This document shows positions 16,217 to 24,925 of a stretch of DNA of 63,810 bases, piece after piece. A program made the translations under genes and the position numbers. The DNA comes from CAYMUN01 sp964393835 (GTDB lineage: Bacteria; Patescibacteriota; Saccharimonadia; Saccharimonadales; UBA4665): NCBI GenBank assembly GCA_964393835.1, contig CAYMUN010000006.1, positions 1-63,810 of the forward strand, given 5' to 3'. The notes beneath the pieces were generated by a model. It did not search any database. It saw nothing but the letters and a program-made list of their open reading frames with translations, and had not been told where the DNA came from. The first letter of the stretch is position 1. Every line of letters begins with the position of its first letter.

Positions 16217-17535
16217 CCGACCACTCCAGCGCCTAGTTTTTCAAGCAAGCTCGCGAGTTGGTCAGCTATAGCTTGGGCGCGGCTTTCGGCATCGGCGGCT
16301 TCGACCATAATACGTAATTTTGGCTCAGTACCAGAGGGCCGGACATTAAGTCGACCGCTATCTGCCAGCTCGGACACTGCCTGGGCAATTAAGTCTTTGA
16401 TCTTAGGGTGCTCTAGCAAGGCTTTGTTGGATAGCGGAATATTGAGCAGTGTTTGGGGGAGCAGGACTAGCTCGTCATACCACTGAGCCAGGCTCTTGCC
16501 CGAAGCCTGCGTCTGTACTAAGATCCGTACCGCCGCCAGTAAGCCGTCGCCGGTTTGGGCATAGTCGGCCAACACCATGTGGCCGCTTTGCTCGCCGCCT
16601 AGCGTTAAGCCTGTTTTGGCTAAGCCCTCTAAAACGTAGCGGTCACCGACCGCGGTGCGATGAAGCACGATATCATGGTTTTTTAGGCTGTTCTCCAAGC
16701 CCATATTACTCATTAGCGTGGCTACTACGCCCTGATGCTTACCGGTAACAGCTAAAATGTATAGCATATGGTCGCCATCTAATAACCGCCCTTGTCCGTC
16801 AATTAATAGCAGGCGATCGCCATCGCCGTCAAAAGCCGCGCCGCAATCCAGCTGATGCTCACGTACGGCTGCTTGCAAGACCTCTGGTGCAGTGGCGCCG
16901 CACGCTACATTAATATTGCGGCCATCTGGTTGGTCAAATAAGGATGTTACGGTGGCACCCAATTCATTGAAGACCCGGCCGGCTAAGCCGCTGGTGGCAC
17001 CATTGGCCGTGTCGAGGGCAATGGTTAGACCCTCAAAGCTCACGTTGCCCGCGCAACTTACCAAAAAGGCCTGGTAATCGTTTGCGGCGTCAAGTACTTC
17101 TACAGAGGAACCGCCAGGCCTAGCGTGAGCATCAGCAGGGCCGATCAGGGCATTGATGCCGGCTTGGGCAGTATCGACGAGCTTAGTGCCCTCAGCCGTA
17201 AAAACTTTGATTCCATTATCGGTATATGGGTTGTGACTGGCAGTGATCATAACGCCCGCCTGCGCCCCCCGATGTTTAGTCAAGTATGCCAAGCCCGGGG
17301 TTGGCAATACACCCACATCCTCAACCCGGGCACCGGCAGTCACCAAGCCTTTTATCAAAGCCGCGGCCAGCATCGGTGATGATTCACGAGGATCCCGACC
17401 AACTAAGATTAGTTCTCTCGGTTGAGTGAAATAGGCAGCAATAGCCTCACCAATTATGCTGACACCGTCCGGAGTCAGCGGATAGATACCGGCTGGGCCG
17501 CGAATGCCGTCAGTGCCGAATAATTGCTTGGTCAT
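16213..17535 (-). CDS. glmM: phosphoglucosamine mutase
   Basis: 440 residues from the ATG at 17535, where the family N-terminus MTKQLFGTDGIRG begins. The phosphoserine loop TASHNP lies near residue 99, the magnesium loop DGDGDRL in the middle and the phosphate-binding SGTEPKLRIMVEA near the end. It converts glucosamine-6-phosphate to glucosamine-1-phosphate for peptidoglycan precursors. A TATAAT box (17545-17550), which overlaps the pgl stop, lies nine bases before the start and could give a short-leader transcript. A more general phosphomannomutase/PGM is the alternative, but the motifs favour GlmM. Confidence 0.88.
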   Translation of the reverse strand: MTKQLFGTDGIRGPAGIYPLTPDGVSIIGEAIAAYFTQPRELILVGRDPRESSPMLAAALIKGLVTAGARVEDVGVLPTPGLAYLTKHRGAQAGVMITASHNPYTDNGIKVFTAEGTKLVDTAQAGINALIGPADAHARPGGSSVEVLDAANDYQAFLVSCAGNVSFEGLTIALDTANGATSGLAGRVFNELGATVTSLFDQPDGRNINVACGATAPEVLQAAVREHQLDCGAAFDGDGDRLLLIDGQGRLLDGDHMLYILAVTGKHQGVVATLMSNMGLENSLKNHDIVLHRTAVGDRYVLEGLAKTGLTLGGEQSGHMVLADYAQTGDGLLAAVRILVQTQASGKSLAQWYDELVLLPQTLLNIPLSNKALLEHPKIKDLIAQAVSELADSGRLNVRPSGTEPKLRIMVEAADAESRAQAIADQLASLLEKLGAGVVG

Positions 17536-17545
17536 ATGCCTTGCA

Positions 17546-18292
17546 TTATACTGCGGCTCGCTGAGCCAGGCTAGCCGCTTCCTTATCAAGGAGCCAGGTG
17601 ACCTGGCCGCCAGCGGTCTCTATCGTGGCCGCCACTCGGGTTACCGGCAATGACATATCTGCTTGCAGTGCCCGGGCTACGACAGCGGCTTTTTCGCTGC
17701 CTGACACCATAATCAGACAGTTTTCCACTCCAGTTAGCGCCTTGAGACTGAGACTGATGCGATCTGGTGGCGGCTTGGGTGCATTATGTACTGGCACGAC
17801 TAAATCTTCTTTTTGGTCGAGAGCCGGGTGGCTTGGAAACAGCGAAAAGGTGTGCCCGTCATCGCCAATACCAAACCAGACGTGGTTCAGTCGTGGGATA
17901 CCCGGCTGCTTTTGCGGCAGTTGGAGCAAGCTGGCTTCGTACAATTTGGCGGCTTTTTCGGCAACTAAGCCCAGTGGCGGGCGCAGTTTATTAGCCTCGG
18001 GTATCGCCACATGGTCGAGCATGGCAGTGCTGGCTTGCAGCCAGTTAGAATCACTATGCCCGATTGCTACGCAACGTTCGTCGCCCATAGCCACCAGTAT
18101 GTGTTGCCAATCAAACTTATCAGCGTATTTTCCCGCGATCAGATTATAAGCTGGAGTTGGCGTGGTGCCACCCGCCAAAATCCAAAGCGCCTGGCCATAG
18201 GCAGCTACCGCTTCGTCGAGGCTTTGCTTGGCTAGTTCCACAGCGGCTTCGGTCATTTGAGACATATCTTCTTTGACTAGTATTGTCGCCAT
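17546..18292 (-). CDS. pgl: 6-phosphogluconolactonase
   Basis: 248 residues of the NagB/RpiA/DevB fold. Diagnostic motifs are ILAGGTTPTPAY, VAMGDERCV and the active-site GIGDDGHTFSLFP. It hydrolyses 6-phosphogluconolactone to 6-phosphogluconate, the substrate of Gnd, which is encoded divergently next door. Glucose-6-phosphate dehydrogenase is not in this window. A ribosome site, ggaggcg, precedes the ATG. The stop is ten bases before glmM. Confidence 0.87.
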   Translation of the reverse strand: MATILVKEDMSQMTEAAVELAKQSLDEAVAAYGQALWILAGGTTPTPAYNLIAGKYADKFDWQHILVAMGDERCVAIGHSDSNWLQASTAMLDHVAIPEANKLRPPLGLVAEKAAKLYEASLLQLPQKQPGIPRLNHVWFGIGDDGHTFSLFPSHPALDQKEDLVVPVHNAPKPPPDRISLSLKALTGVENCLIMVSGSEKAAVVARALQADMSLPVTRVAATIETAGGQVTWLLDKEAASLAQRAAV

Positions 18293-18319
18293 GAAAACGC
18301 CTCCTTAGATATCCAAAAT

Positions 18320-18330
18320 TATACTATACT
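18320..18330 (+). promoter_or_regulatory. -10 box giving a leaderless gnd transcript
   Basis: Two overlapping TATACT boxes occupy 18320-18325 and 18325-18330. From the second, seven bases (gtaacca) lead to the ATG at 18338, so transcription would begin at or next to the start codon. No ribosome site is present. This is the clearest example of a pattern seen across the window. Confidence 0.6.
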
Positions 18331-18337
18331 GTAACCA

Positions 18338-19807
18338 ATGACGACTTCGATTGACGTGCCAAAAGGGGATATTGCCGTAATTGGCCTGGCAGTCATGGGA
18401 CAAAACCTGATCTTAAACATGAACGACCATGGTTTCACGGTCATTGCGTTTAACCGTACGCTTAGCAAAGTTGACAATTTTTTGGCGAATGAAGCCCAAG
18501 GTACTCAGATAATCGGGGCTCGTTCTATCGAGGAAATGGTTGCCAGGCTAAAGCGGCCCCGCCGAGTGATGCTAATGGTCAAAGCTGGCGAAGCCGTAGA
18601 CGCCACTATCGAGCACTTGCTCCCCCACCTGGAAGCCGGTGACATTATTATTGACGGCGGCAATTCGTTGTTTACTGATACCGAGCGTCGCCTCAAAGCA
18701 ATCGAGGCCCGGGGCCTGCTATACATCGGTACCGGCGTGTCAGGTGGCGAGGAGGGCGCCCGGCACGGGCCGTCAATTATGCCGGGCGGCTCGCCTGCTG
18801 CTTGGCCATACGTCAAAGATATCTTCCAGGCGATTGCCGCCAAAGTCGAGGATGGCTCGCCTTGCTGCGATTGGGTGGGCGAGGGTGGAGCCGGCCACTA
18901 CGTCAAAATGGTACATAACGGTATCGAGTACGGCGATATGCAGCTAATCAGTGAGGCCTACCAGCTAATGCGCGACTATCTCGGCCTGAGTGCTGATGAA
19001 ATAGCCCGAGTCTTTGTCGACTGGAACCAAAGTGAGCTAGACAGCTACTTGATTCAGATAACCGCCGAAATCTTAGCCTTTAAAGACACTGACGGCCAGC
19101 CGCTGGTCGATAAGATTTTGGATACCGCAGGGCAAAAAGGGACTGGCAAGTGGACGGTCATCAATGCCGCTGAACTGGGCCAGCCGGTGACGCTAATCAG
19201 TGAAGCCCTTTTTGCCCGTTTTATTTCGGCCCTCAAAGCAGAGCGAGTAGTGGCAAGCCGAGTTTTAAGCGGCCCGGCTCAGATGACTGCCAAAGATCCG
19301 GCAGCCTTTACGGCGCAGCTCGGCAAAGCTCTCTATGCCTCTAAAATCGTAAGCTATGCCCAAGGCTATATGCTGATGCGGGCGGCGGCTAACGAATACG
19401 GCTGGAATCTAAACTACGGTGGCATAGCGCTGATGTGGCGCGGCGGCTGCATCATCCGTAGCCGGTTCTTAGGTGATATCAAAGCCGCGTTTGATACCAA
19501 TCCGGCTTTGACTAATCTGCTCCTTGATTCTTTTTTTACGCAGGCCATCAATGATGCCCAGGCCGCCTGGCGAAGCGTAGTAGCTACTGCCGTCCAGGCG
19601 GGAATCCCTACGCCGGCTATGAGTACAGCCTTGGCTTTTTATGACGCCTACCGCACCGAGCGCTTACCGGCTAACCTACTGCAGGCCCAGCGCGATTACT
19701 TTGGTGCCCACACCTATGAATTGCTTGATAAGCCGCGCGGCGAATTCTCCCACACCAACTGGACAGGCCACGGCGGCACTACCAGCTCCAGTACCTACAC
19801 TGCTTAG
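18338..19807 (+). CDS. gnd: 6-phosphogluconate dehydrogenase, decarboxylating
   Basis: 489 residues, full length for the ~470-residue family. The N-terminal NADP-binding motif is IGLAVMGQNLILNM, followed by FNRT. The substrate motifs GTGVSGGEEGARHGPSIMPG, then KMVHNGIEYGDMQ and, in the C-terminal domain, GTGKWT are all intact. It oxidises 6-phosphogluconate to ribulose-5-phosphate with NADPH. It diverges from pgl across 45 bases and probably has a leaderless mRNA. Its stop overlaps the stop of ppcA by four bases on the opposite strand. Confidence 0.93.
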   Translation: MTTSIDVPKGDIAVIGLAVMGQNLILNMNDHGFTVIAFNRTLSKVDNFLANEAQGTQIIGARSIEEMVARLKRPRRVMLMVKAGEAVDATIEHLLPHLEAGDIIIDGGNSLFTDTERRLKAIEARGLLYIGTGVSGGEEGARHGPSIMPGGSPAAWPYVKDIFQAIAAKVEDGSPCCDWVGEGGAGHYVKMVHNGIEYGDMQLISEAYQLMRDYLGLSADEIARVFVDWNQSELDSYLIQITAEILAFKDTDGQPLVDKILDTAGQKGTGKWTVINAAELGQPVTLISEALFARFISALKAERVVASRVLSGPAQMTAKDPAAFTAQLGKALYASKIVSYAQGYMLMRAAANEYGWNLNYGGIALMWRGGCIIRSRFLGDIKAAFDTNPALTNLLLDSFFTQAINDAQAAWRSVVATAVQAGIPTPAMSTALAFYDAYRTERLPANLLQAQRDYFGAHTYELLDKPRGEFSHTNWTGHGGTTSSSTYTA

Positions 19808-21312
19808 CCCAAACTCTTGCGTAAGGCGGCCATTTCGGTGATTAGTTTAGTGCGTTCGGTTGTATCGGCAGCGGAAAGTAGTTTGGAGCTGAGTTGGTGG
19901 TGGGTTTTTTCGGCGCCGGTTTGAGGTTTACAGCTAATGCCGAGGATAGCTTGAGCGGCTTCGATGTCGGTTTGTACGGCTTGCCAGGCCGGACTGCTTT
20001 TGGCTAACCTTGCGAGGTTGGCTTGGTTTATAAATCGACCCGCAGTCTCAAAGTCAGTAGTCAGGTTAGGATAGTTAGCTTTTAATGTCTCCAGCTCAGC
20101 TGCTTCAAGTTGCTGCAAACTGCGGCCGAGCCCGATGAATTCCGGCGGAATGCCGATGGAATAAAAGCCGGCCGTAAAGGTGATGGCTCGGGGCAGACTC
20201 TGCTCGCCCATGGAGCGGGAATAGGCTAGCAAACCGATGTGTTGGCGCCGATCACGGCGCTTTGGCACGGCTTTAAAAATAGGCTCCAGGTCAGACAATA
20301 AACCGCCGACAGTCTGCTTATACAGTTCGGCGGAACGCTCCGCGATCAGCACTAATTGCTGTTGGTCATCGGCTGCTATAATCCGAGGCTGTATAGTAGG
20401 TAACTCGGCCTCCAGCCGAGCGATGGCGGCTTTGACTTCAGCTTGCGGGTTATCATAGCGAAAAGCTGACTGCACGGTAACGGTACGTACACCGGGAAAT
20501 TCTTGTATAAATCGATCGATCGTGTTGGGCGCCAGGCCGCCACGAAACCCTAAGCTGCCGGAACCAAAGATAGGGAAGACCGGTATGCCGGACTGCTCCG
20601 AAAACTCATACAATCTCGACAGCGCGACTTTGTTACCAATAATACCAGCTAGCAGCCCTGACGATAAGGCCGAGTCAGAGCAGGCCAAAAAGGCACGGAT
20701 ATATTCGGGGCGACGGCCAAAGTGCTGCTCATGCAGCCGGACATAATCTGTCAGCAGCTCGGCTACACTGAGTTGACTCTCCACACTTTCTACGAGCGGT
20801 ATGATTTCGAGGTAATCAGTGTTGGTTTCGTGCTGGGTGGTGAATTCCTCAGATTTAAAGCGTGCCAATTTTTGAAACAATTCTTGCATGTGCAGTAGCT
20901 GATCGGCCCGCTCAGTCATTGGTAAGATTACTTCAAACAGCGGCCGATTTGGTAGTTTTAGGTCTCGCGCCAGGTCTTCGCTGCTGAGAATGACAGTCAT
21001 GGCCTGTAGCAAATTGTAGCCCTTTTCCTCCCAAATGTTCGGAAGGCGGAAAGTTAGAAATGCATCACGACCAAGCTGGTGCGTGGCAAAATAATCATGA
21101 TACTCGCTAAATAGGCGGTCGATGACGGCAGCATCAGCATGCTTGCCCTCCCAGTCCCACATATACTCGCCGACCCCGAGATCTTGGAAACAGGCGACGG
21201 CTTCGGTAATCTCATGATAGGCGCTAATAAACGGCTGGTCGTCGTGACTCCAGTAAGGCGCCCCGGCATTGTCGGGATGCTGAGTAGCCATAGTAGCCGG
21301 TATACGCCTCAT
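19804..21312 (-). CDS. ppcA: phosphoenolpyruvate carboxylase, archaeal type
   Basis: 502 residues, about half the size of the usual bacterial enzyme and typical of the archaeal-type PEPcase_2 family. It has the N-terminal signature MATQHPDNAGAPYW, with VGEYMWDWEGKHAD after it, and FRGGLAPNTIDRF in the middle. It makes oxaloacetate from PEP and bicarbonate. Its start overlaps the stop of the aminotransferase gene by four bases, so the pair can pass oxaloacetate on to aspartate. The archaeal-type enzyme is rare in bacteria. Confidence 0.88.
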   Translation of the reverse strand: MRRIPATMATQHPDNAGAPYWSHDDQPFISAYHEITEAVACFQDLGVGEYMWDWEGKHADAAVIDRLFSEYHDYFATHQLGRDAFLTFRLPNIWEEKGYNLLQAMTVILSSEDLARDLKLPNRPLFEVILPMTERADQLLHMQELFQKLARFKSEEFTTQHETNTDYLEIIPLVESVESQLSVAELLTDYVRLHEQHFGRRPEYIRAFLACSDSALSSGLLAGIIGNKVALSRLYEFSEQSGIPVFPIFGSGSLGFRGGLAPNTIDRFIQEFPGVRTVTVQSAFRYDNPQAEVKAAIARLEAELPTIQPRIIAADDQQQLVLIAERSAELYKQTVGGLLSDLEPIFKAVPKRRDRRQHIGLLAYSRSMGEQSLPRAITFTAGFYSIGIPPEFIGLGRSLQQLEAAELETLKANYPNLTTDFETAGRFINQANLARLAKSSPAWQAVQTDIEAAQAILGISCKPQTGAEKTHHQLSSKLLSAADTTERTKLITEMAALRKSLG

Positions 21313-22475
21313 GCTAAGGCTCCTTTGACCACGAAGTCCTTTAAATGAACCAGTGCTGCACGCAGGGTCGCTTCATCGGTCACAAACGTCAGCCTGGCGA
21401 AGCCAGGGGCACCAAAAGCCTCTCCCGGTACGAGGGCTACGCCGGTTTTGACCAGCAATTTTTCACACCATGCAGTGCTATCATCGGTCAGGTCACGCAC
21501 GTCCAAAAAGACATAAAACGCTCCGCCGGGAATGTTATGCCTGAGCCCCGGGATGCTAGAAAGACCGTCAACGACTATCTGACGTTGCTGTTTTAGAGTT
21601 TCGATCGTAGCCTGCGGCGGCTGATCGTGACGCCGCAAAGCCGCCAGCGCAGCTTGCTGGCTGGGTACGGCCGCATTGCCGGTCACATGGCTTAGCAAAC
21701 TGGTGGCGGCATGAGCTACATGGCTGTCCCCGATAAGGTAGCCGATTCGCCAGCCAGTCAGGGCCTGGCTCTTAGAAAAGCCATTGATGATAACGAGGTT
21801 TTCAAACCCATGGCTGGCGGGCAGGCTGAAATCGGGCTGGTAAACCAGTTTATTGTAAATGTCATCGGCAATCACGCTCAATTGCTTGCCCTTGAGTAAG
21901 CGGGCGAGTTCGGTTAAAGCCTCGCTTGAAAATATCGTGCCGGTCGGGTTATGCGGCGAGTTAATGATGACGGCTTTAGTTTTGTCAGTCAGGGCGGCTG
22001 CTATGGCCTGCGGATCGAGATCGTAGGCATCATCGGTCAGGGTCACTTCGACCATTTTGCCGCCTGCCAGTTCAATCAGGGGCTGGTAAGTAGTCGACCA
22101 GGCCGGTATTGGTACGATTACTTCATCGCCGGGATTTATCAATACTTGAAGAGCCGCAAACAACGCCGGTTTGGCGCCGGCTGTCACCACGACATTGGCC
22201 GCCGCAATCCAATCCAAGCCGTAAAAATCTCGAGCCTCGGTGGCAATTTTTTCTCGTAGCTCCGGCAAACCCGCGACAGCAGTGTACTTATTTAAGTGCA
22301 AAGTCTGGGCCACCGCTGTTTGAATATATTCCGGGGTATTAGTCGCTAGCTCCCCGGCCGTCAGATTATAAATAGTCTTACCCTCGGCCGCTAACTGTTT
22401 AGCCCGGGCATTTAACGCGAGAGTGGCACTCTCGCTCAATTGGGCCATGCGCCCCGCCAGAACAATTTGTGTCAT
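21309..22475 (-). CDS. class I/II aminotransferase, probably aspartate aminotransferase
   Basis: 388 residues, fold type I PLP enzyme. Motifs include YTAVAGLPELREKIA, NSPHNPTGTIFS, the region with IADDIYNKLVY, and the PLP lysine in INGFSKSQALTGWRIGY. This arrangement fits the prokaryotic aspartate/aromatic aminotransferase group (AspB-like). Pairing with PEP carboxylase favours oxaloacetate as acceptor. A TATACT box (22484-22489, minus) sits eight bases before the ATG and probably drives the two-gene operon. Confidence 0.85.
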   Translation of the reverse strand: MTQIVLAGRMAQLSESATLALNARAKQLAAEGKTIYNLTAGELATNTPEYIQTAVAQTLHLNKYTAVAGLPELREKIATEARDFYGLDWIAAANVVVTAGAKPALFAALQVLINPGDEVIVPIPAWSTTYQPLIELAGGKMVEVTLTDDAYDLDPQAIAAALTDKTKAVIINSPHNPTGTIFSSEALTELARLLKGKQLSVIADDIYNKLVYQPDFSLPASHGFENLVIINGFSKSQALTGWRIGYLIGDSHVAHAATSLLSHVTGNAAVPSQQAALAALRRHDQPPQATIETLKQQRQIVVDGLSSIPGLRHNIPGGAFYVFLDVRDLTDDSTAWCEKLLVKTGVALVPGEAFGAPGFARLTFVTDEATLRAALVHLKDFVVKGALA

Positions 22476-22514
22476 TACACCTTAGTATACCCTCGAATTG
22501 TGTCTGGTGCTAAC

Positions 22515-23291
22515 CTAATTAGGCTTGGGAATGTCTAATTCTACGACCAAGGGCAAATGATCTGAGATATCTACCGGCGGGGCAGCTTTTGACACTACCG
22601 TGATCTCAGGGCTGACGTACATCAGGTCAACCGCCGCCGTAGCGTAGCCCGGATTAGTTTTGTGTCGCAAGTTAAACGTCGTGCCCAATTCCTCGCCAAA
22701 TACCGGCTTGAGATAAGCTTCCAGATTACGCATCGCCGGGTTAGAGGCCTTGGCATTGGTATCACCCATTACTATGACGTTCGGTATACCTTTTATCTGA
22801 GCAAGTATTACTTCACTCATCCGCTGACGCCGCTCACTATAGTTGTCGCCATCCAAGTCCCACACACCGTGGATGTTAAAAATATTTAGCTGGCCGTTCG
22901 ATGTGTCCAGTGTTACTTGCTGCAGGGGAGCCGGTAATAATGGCCAGTGTTCGGAAATATCCTGGTACTCAAAATCTTCTTCCATTGGTTCGGCCAGATA
23001 GATCATTGAACTATTAATAATTGGAAATTTAGAAAATACGGCATTTCCGTGCGGCACTTTGCCTTTGGGAATGGTTTCCCGGTAGGCCTCGACAAAGGCA
23101 GCATGCGGATATTGCAGCCGCTCTTGAAGTCTCCGCATAGATTGGTATTTATTCGCCAGTTGGGAGTCGTTACCGTTGTAGACTTCTTGCAGGGCGACGA
23201 TATCGGCGTCTTGCTCCTTGAGAAATGCGACAATCTCGTCGAACAGTTCACCGCCGCACCAGATATTGAGACTGATCACCTTAATTTTCAT
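22515..23291 (-). CDS. endonuclease/exonuclease/phosphatase family protein
   Basis: 258 residues. The EEP fold is shown by LNIWCGG at the N-terminus, VALQEVY with the metal-binding Glu, VMGDTNAKASN and the final SDHLPLVVE. The family includes DNases, phosphodiesterases and sphingomyelinases; the substrate is not decided by these motifs. No signal peptide is seen, so it is probably cytoplasmic. A TATACT box six bases before the ATG suggests a leaderless transcript. Confidence 0.8.
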   Translation of the reverse strand: MKIKVISLNIWCGGELFDEIVAFLKEQDADIVALQEVYNGNDSQLANKYQSMRRLQERLQYPHAAFVEAYRETIPKGKVPHGNAVFSKFPIINSSMIYLAEPMEEDFEYQDISEHWPLLPAPLQQVTLDTSNGQLNIFNIHGVWDLDGDNYSERRQRMSEVILAQIKGIPNVIVMGDTNAKASNPAMRNLEAYLKPVFGEELGTTFNLRHKTNPGYATAAVDLMYVSPEITVVSKAAPPVDISDHLPLVVELDIPKPN

Positions 23292-23363
23292 ATGTACAGT
23301 ATATACTTTTGGGGTTATTGGTATACAAAGTATAGCGTTAAGGTGTATACTGATATCTAAGAT

Positions 23364-24176
23364 ATGGCTGAAGTGATTATCTCTGCGGAAAACGTGACCA
23401 AAAAGTATGCTGGCGACATCGTAGCTGTCGATGGCATTTCGTTTGCCGTCAAAAAGGGCGAGATTTTTGCCTTTTTAGGGCCAAACGGCGCCGGCAAAAG
23501 TACTACTATTAAGATGCTGACTACGATGCTCCGTCCCACTAGTGGCCAGCTCAAGCTAGCCGGGCATGACGTTACTAAAGAGCAAAGCTCGGCCCGCAAA
23601 GCGTTTGGCATAGTTTTTCAGGATCCCAGTCTCGACGAAGAGCTTTCAGCCTATGAGAACATGGAGCTCCACGCCGTACTGTACGGTGTACCTAAAACCA
23701 AGCGTCAAGAGCGCATCCAGGAGCTGATGCAGCTGGTGGAACTATGGGAGCGCAAAGACTCGATGGTTAAGACTTTTTCTGGCGGTATGCGCCGGCGGCT
23801 AGAAATTGCCCGCGGTCTGCTGCATGAGCCAAAAATTCTCTTTTTGGATGAACCGACTTTAGGCTTGGACACCCAGACCCGCAACCTGATGTGGGAATAC
23901 GTCCAAAAATTAAGTCGCGAAAAAGGCATGACGATTTTCTTTACCACGCACTATCTGGATGAAGCCGAGGCAGTGGCCGAGCGGATCGCTATTATCGACC
24001 ACGGTAAGATCACCGCCGAGGGAACTACCGCTAGTTTATGCAAGCAAACCGCCACCAAAACACTCGAAGAAGCTTATTTGAAGCTAACCGGCGAAACCCT
24101 GCGCGATGAATCCAGCAAAGGCAACAATGGTTTGAACTTTAAAATGTCGATGCGCAACAAGGGACTGCGAGGCTAG
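23364..24176 (+). CDS. ABC transporter ATP-binding protein (DrrA-like)
   Basis: 270 residues. Walker A GPNGAGKST (about 39-47), Q-loop VFQDP, signature FSGGMRRRLEIARGL, Walker B ILFLDEPTLGLD and the H-loop THYLDEAE are all present. The layout is that of drug-export or lipid-export ATPases of the DrrA/CcmA group. The permease gene follows two bases after the stop. The C-terminal ~40 residues are basic and Asn/Lys-rich. Confidence 0.9.
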   Translation: MAEVIISAENVTKKYAGDIVAVDGISFAVKKGEIFAFLGPNGAGKSTTIKMLTTMLRPTSGQLKLAGHDVTKEQSSARKAFGIVFQDPSLDEELSAYENMELHAVLYGVPKTKRQERIQELMQLVELWERKDSMVKTFSGGMRRRLEIARGLLHEPKILFLDEPTLGLDTQTRNLMWEYVQKLSREKGMTIFFTTHYLDEAEAVAERIAIIDHGKITAEGTTASLCKQTATKTLEEAYLKLTGETLRDESSKGNNGLNFKMSMRNKGLRG

Positions 24177-24178
24177 CT

Positions 24179-24925
24179 ATGGAGATCTTAAAGTTTCTCT
24201 GGCAGCGGCAAATGAAACGCTATGTCCGCAGTCGTTCGCGGGTGCTGGGAGCATTTGGACAACCGATATTGCTCATGCTGGCTCTGGGCTATGGATTAGG
24301 AGCCATTTACCGCAAAGCCGGTGAGGGCGACTATCTACAATTCTTAGTGCCGGGTATCATCACCCAAACCATCCTGTTATCGGCAGTTTTTTGGGGCTTA
24401 ATTATTTTACAGGACAAGCGTTTTGGTTTCCTCGCGGAGCTGTTGGTAACTCCGGTAACCCGGCTCAAAATCTTGTTTGGCAGTGCACTTGGTGGTGCCA
24501 CGATTTCGATGTTCCAGGGCGTGTTTATCCTGATCATCGCTTTTGCTTTTGGCTTCCGGCCCGATAACTGGTGGATGATCGGCCCGGCGCTACTGGTGAT
24601 GGGCTTTATGACGTTGGCTCTGACATTTTTTGGAGCCGGCATTGCTTCGATGGTCGAAGATTTCCAGGGCTTCCAGGGGATTAATAACTTCCTGATCCTG
24701 CCGCTATTTTTTCTCTCCAGTGCTCTCTACCCGCTGACTGATATACCAACTGCCCTCAAAGTTATTACCACCCTCAACCCCGTGACATACATGGTCGATG
24801 CACTGCGTGAACTACTAGCAAACCAGGGACATTTTGGGCTGGGCCTGGATCTCACCGTCATCACGATTACTTTCTTGTTGGCACTGACTTTTGCGGTCAA
24901 CCGCTTCAACCGTATCGAGACTTAG
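24179..24925 (+). CDS. ABC-2 type transporter permease (DrrB-like)
   Basis: 248 residues with six hydrophobic helices and the ABC-2 family pattern: RQMKRYVRSRSRVLGAFGQP at the N-terminus, then FLVPGIITQTIL, and the C-terminal LNPVTYMVDALRELL. It partners the ATPase two bases upstream in exporting a lipid, drug or glycan precursor. Its stop shares the tetramer TTAG with the stop of the opposing PIG-L fusion gene. Confidence 0.88.
   Translation: MEILKFLWQRQMKRYVRSRSRVLGAFGQPILLMLALGYGLGAIYRKAGEGDYLQFLVPGIITQTILLSAVFWGLIILQDKRFGFLAELLVTPVTRLKILFGSALGGATISMFQGVFILIIAFAFGFRPDNWWMIGPALLVMGFMTLALTFFGAGIASMVEDFQGFQGINNFLILPLFFLSSALYPLTDIPTALKVITTLNPVTYMVDALRELLANQGHFGLGLDLTVITITFLLALTFAVNRFNRIET

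Noticed and set aside
17598..18149. 183-residue frame antisense to pgl
   Set aside because: Shadow of a well-identified gene; composition is that of an antisense frame, with no family motif.
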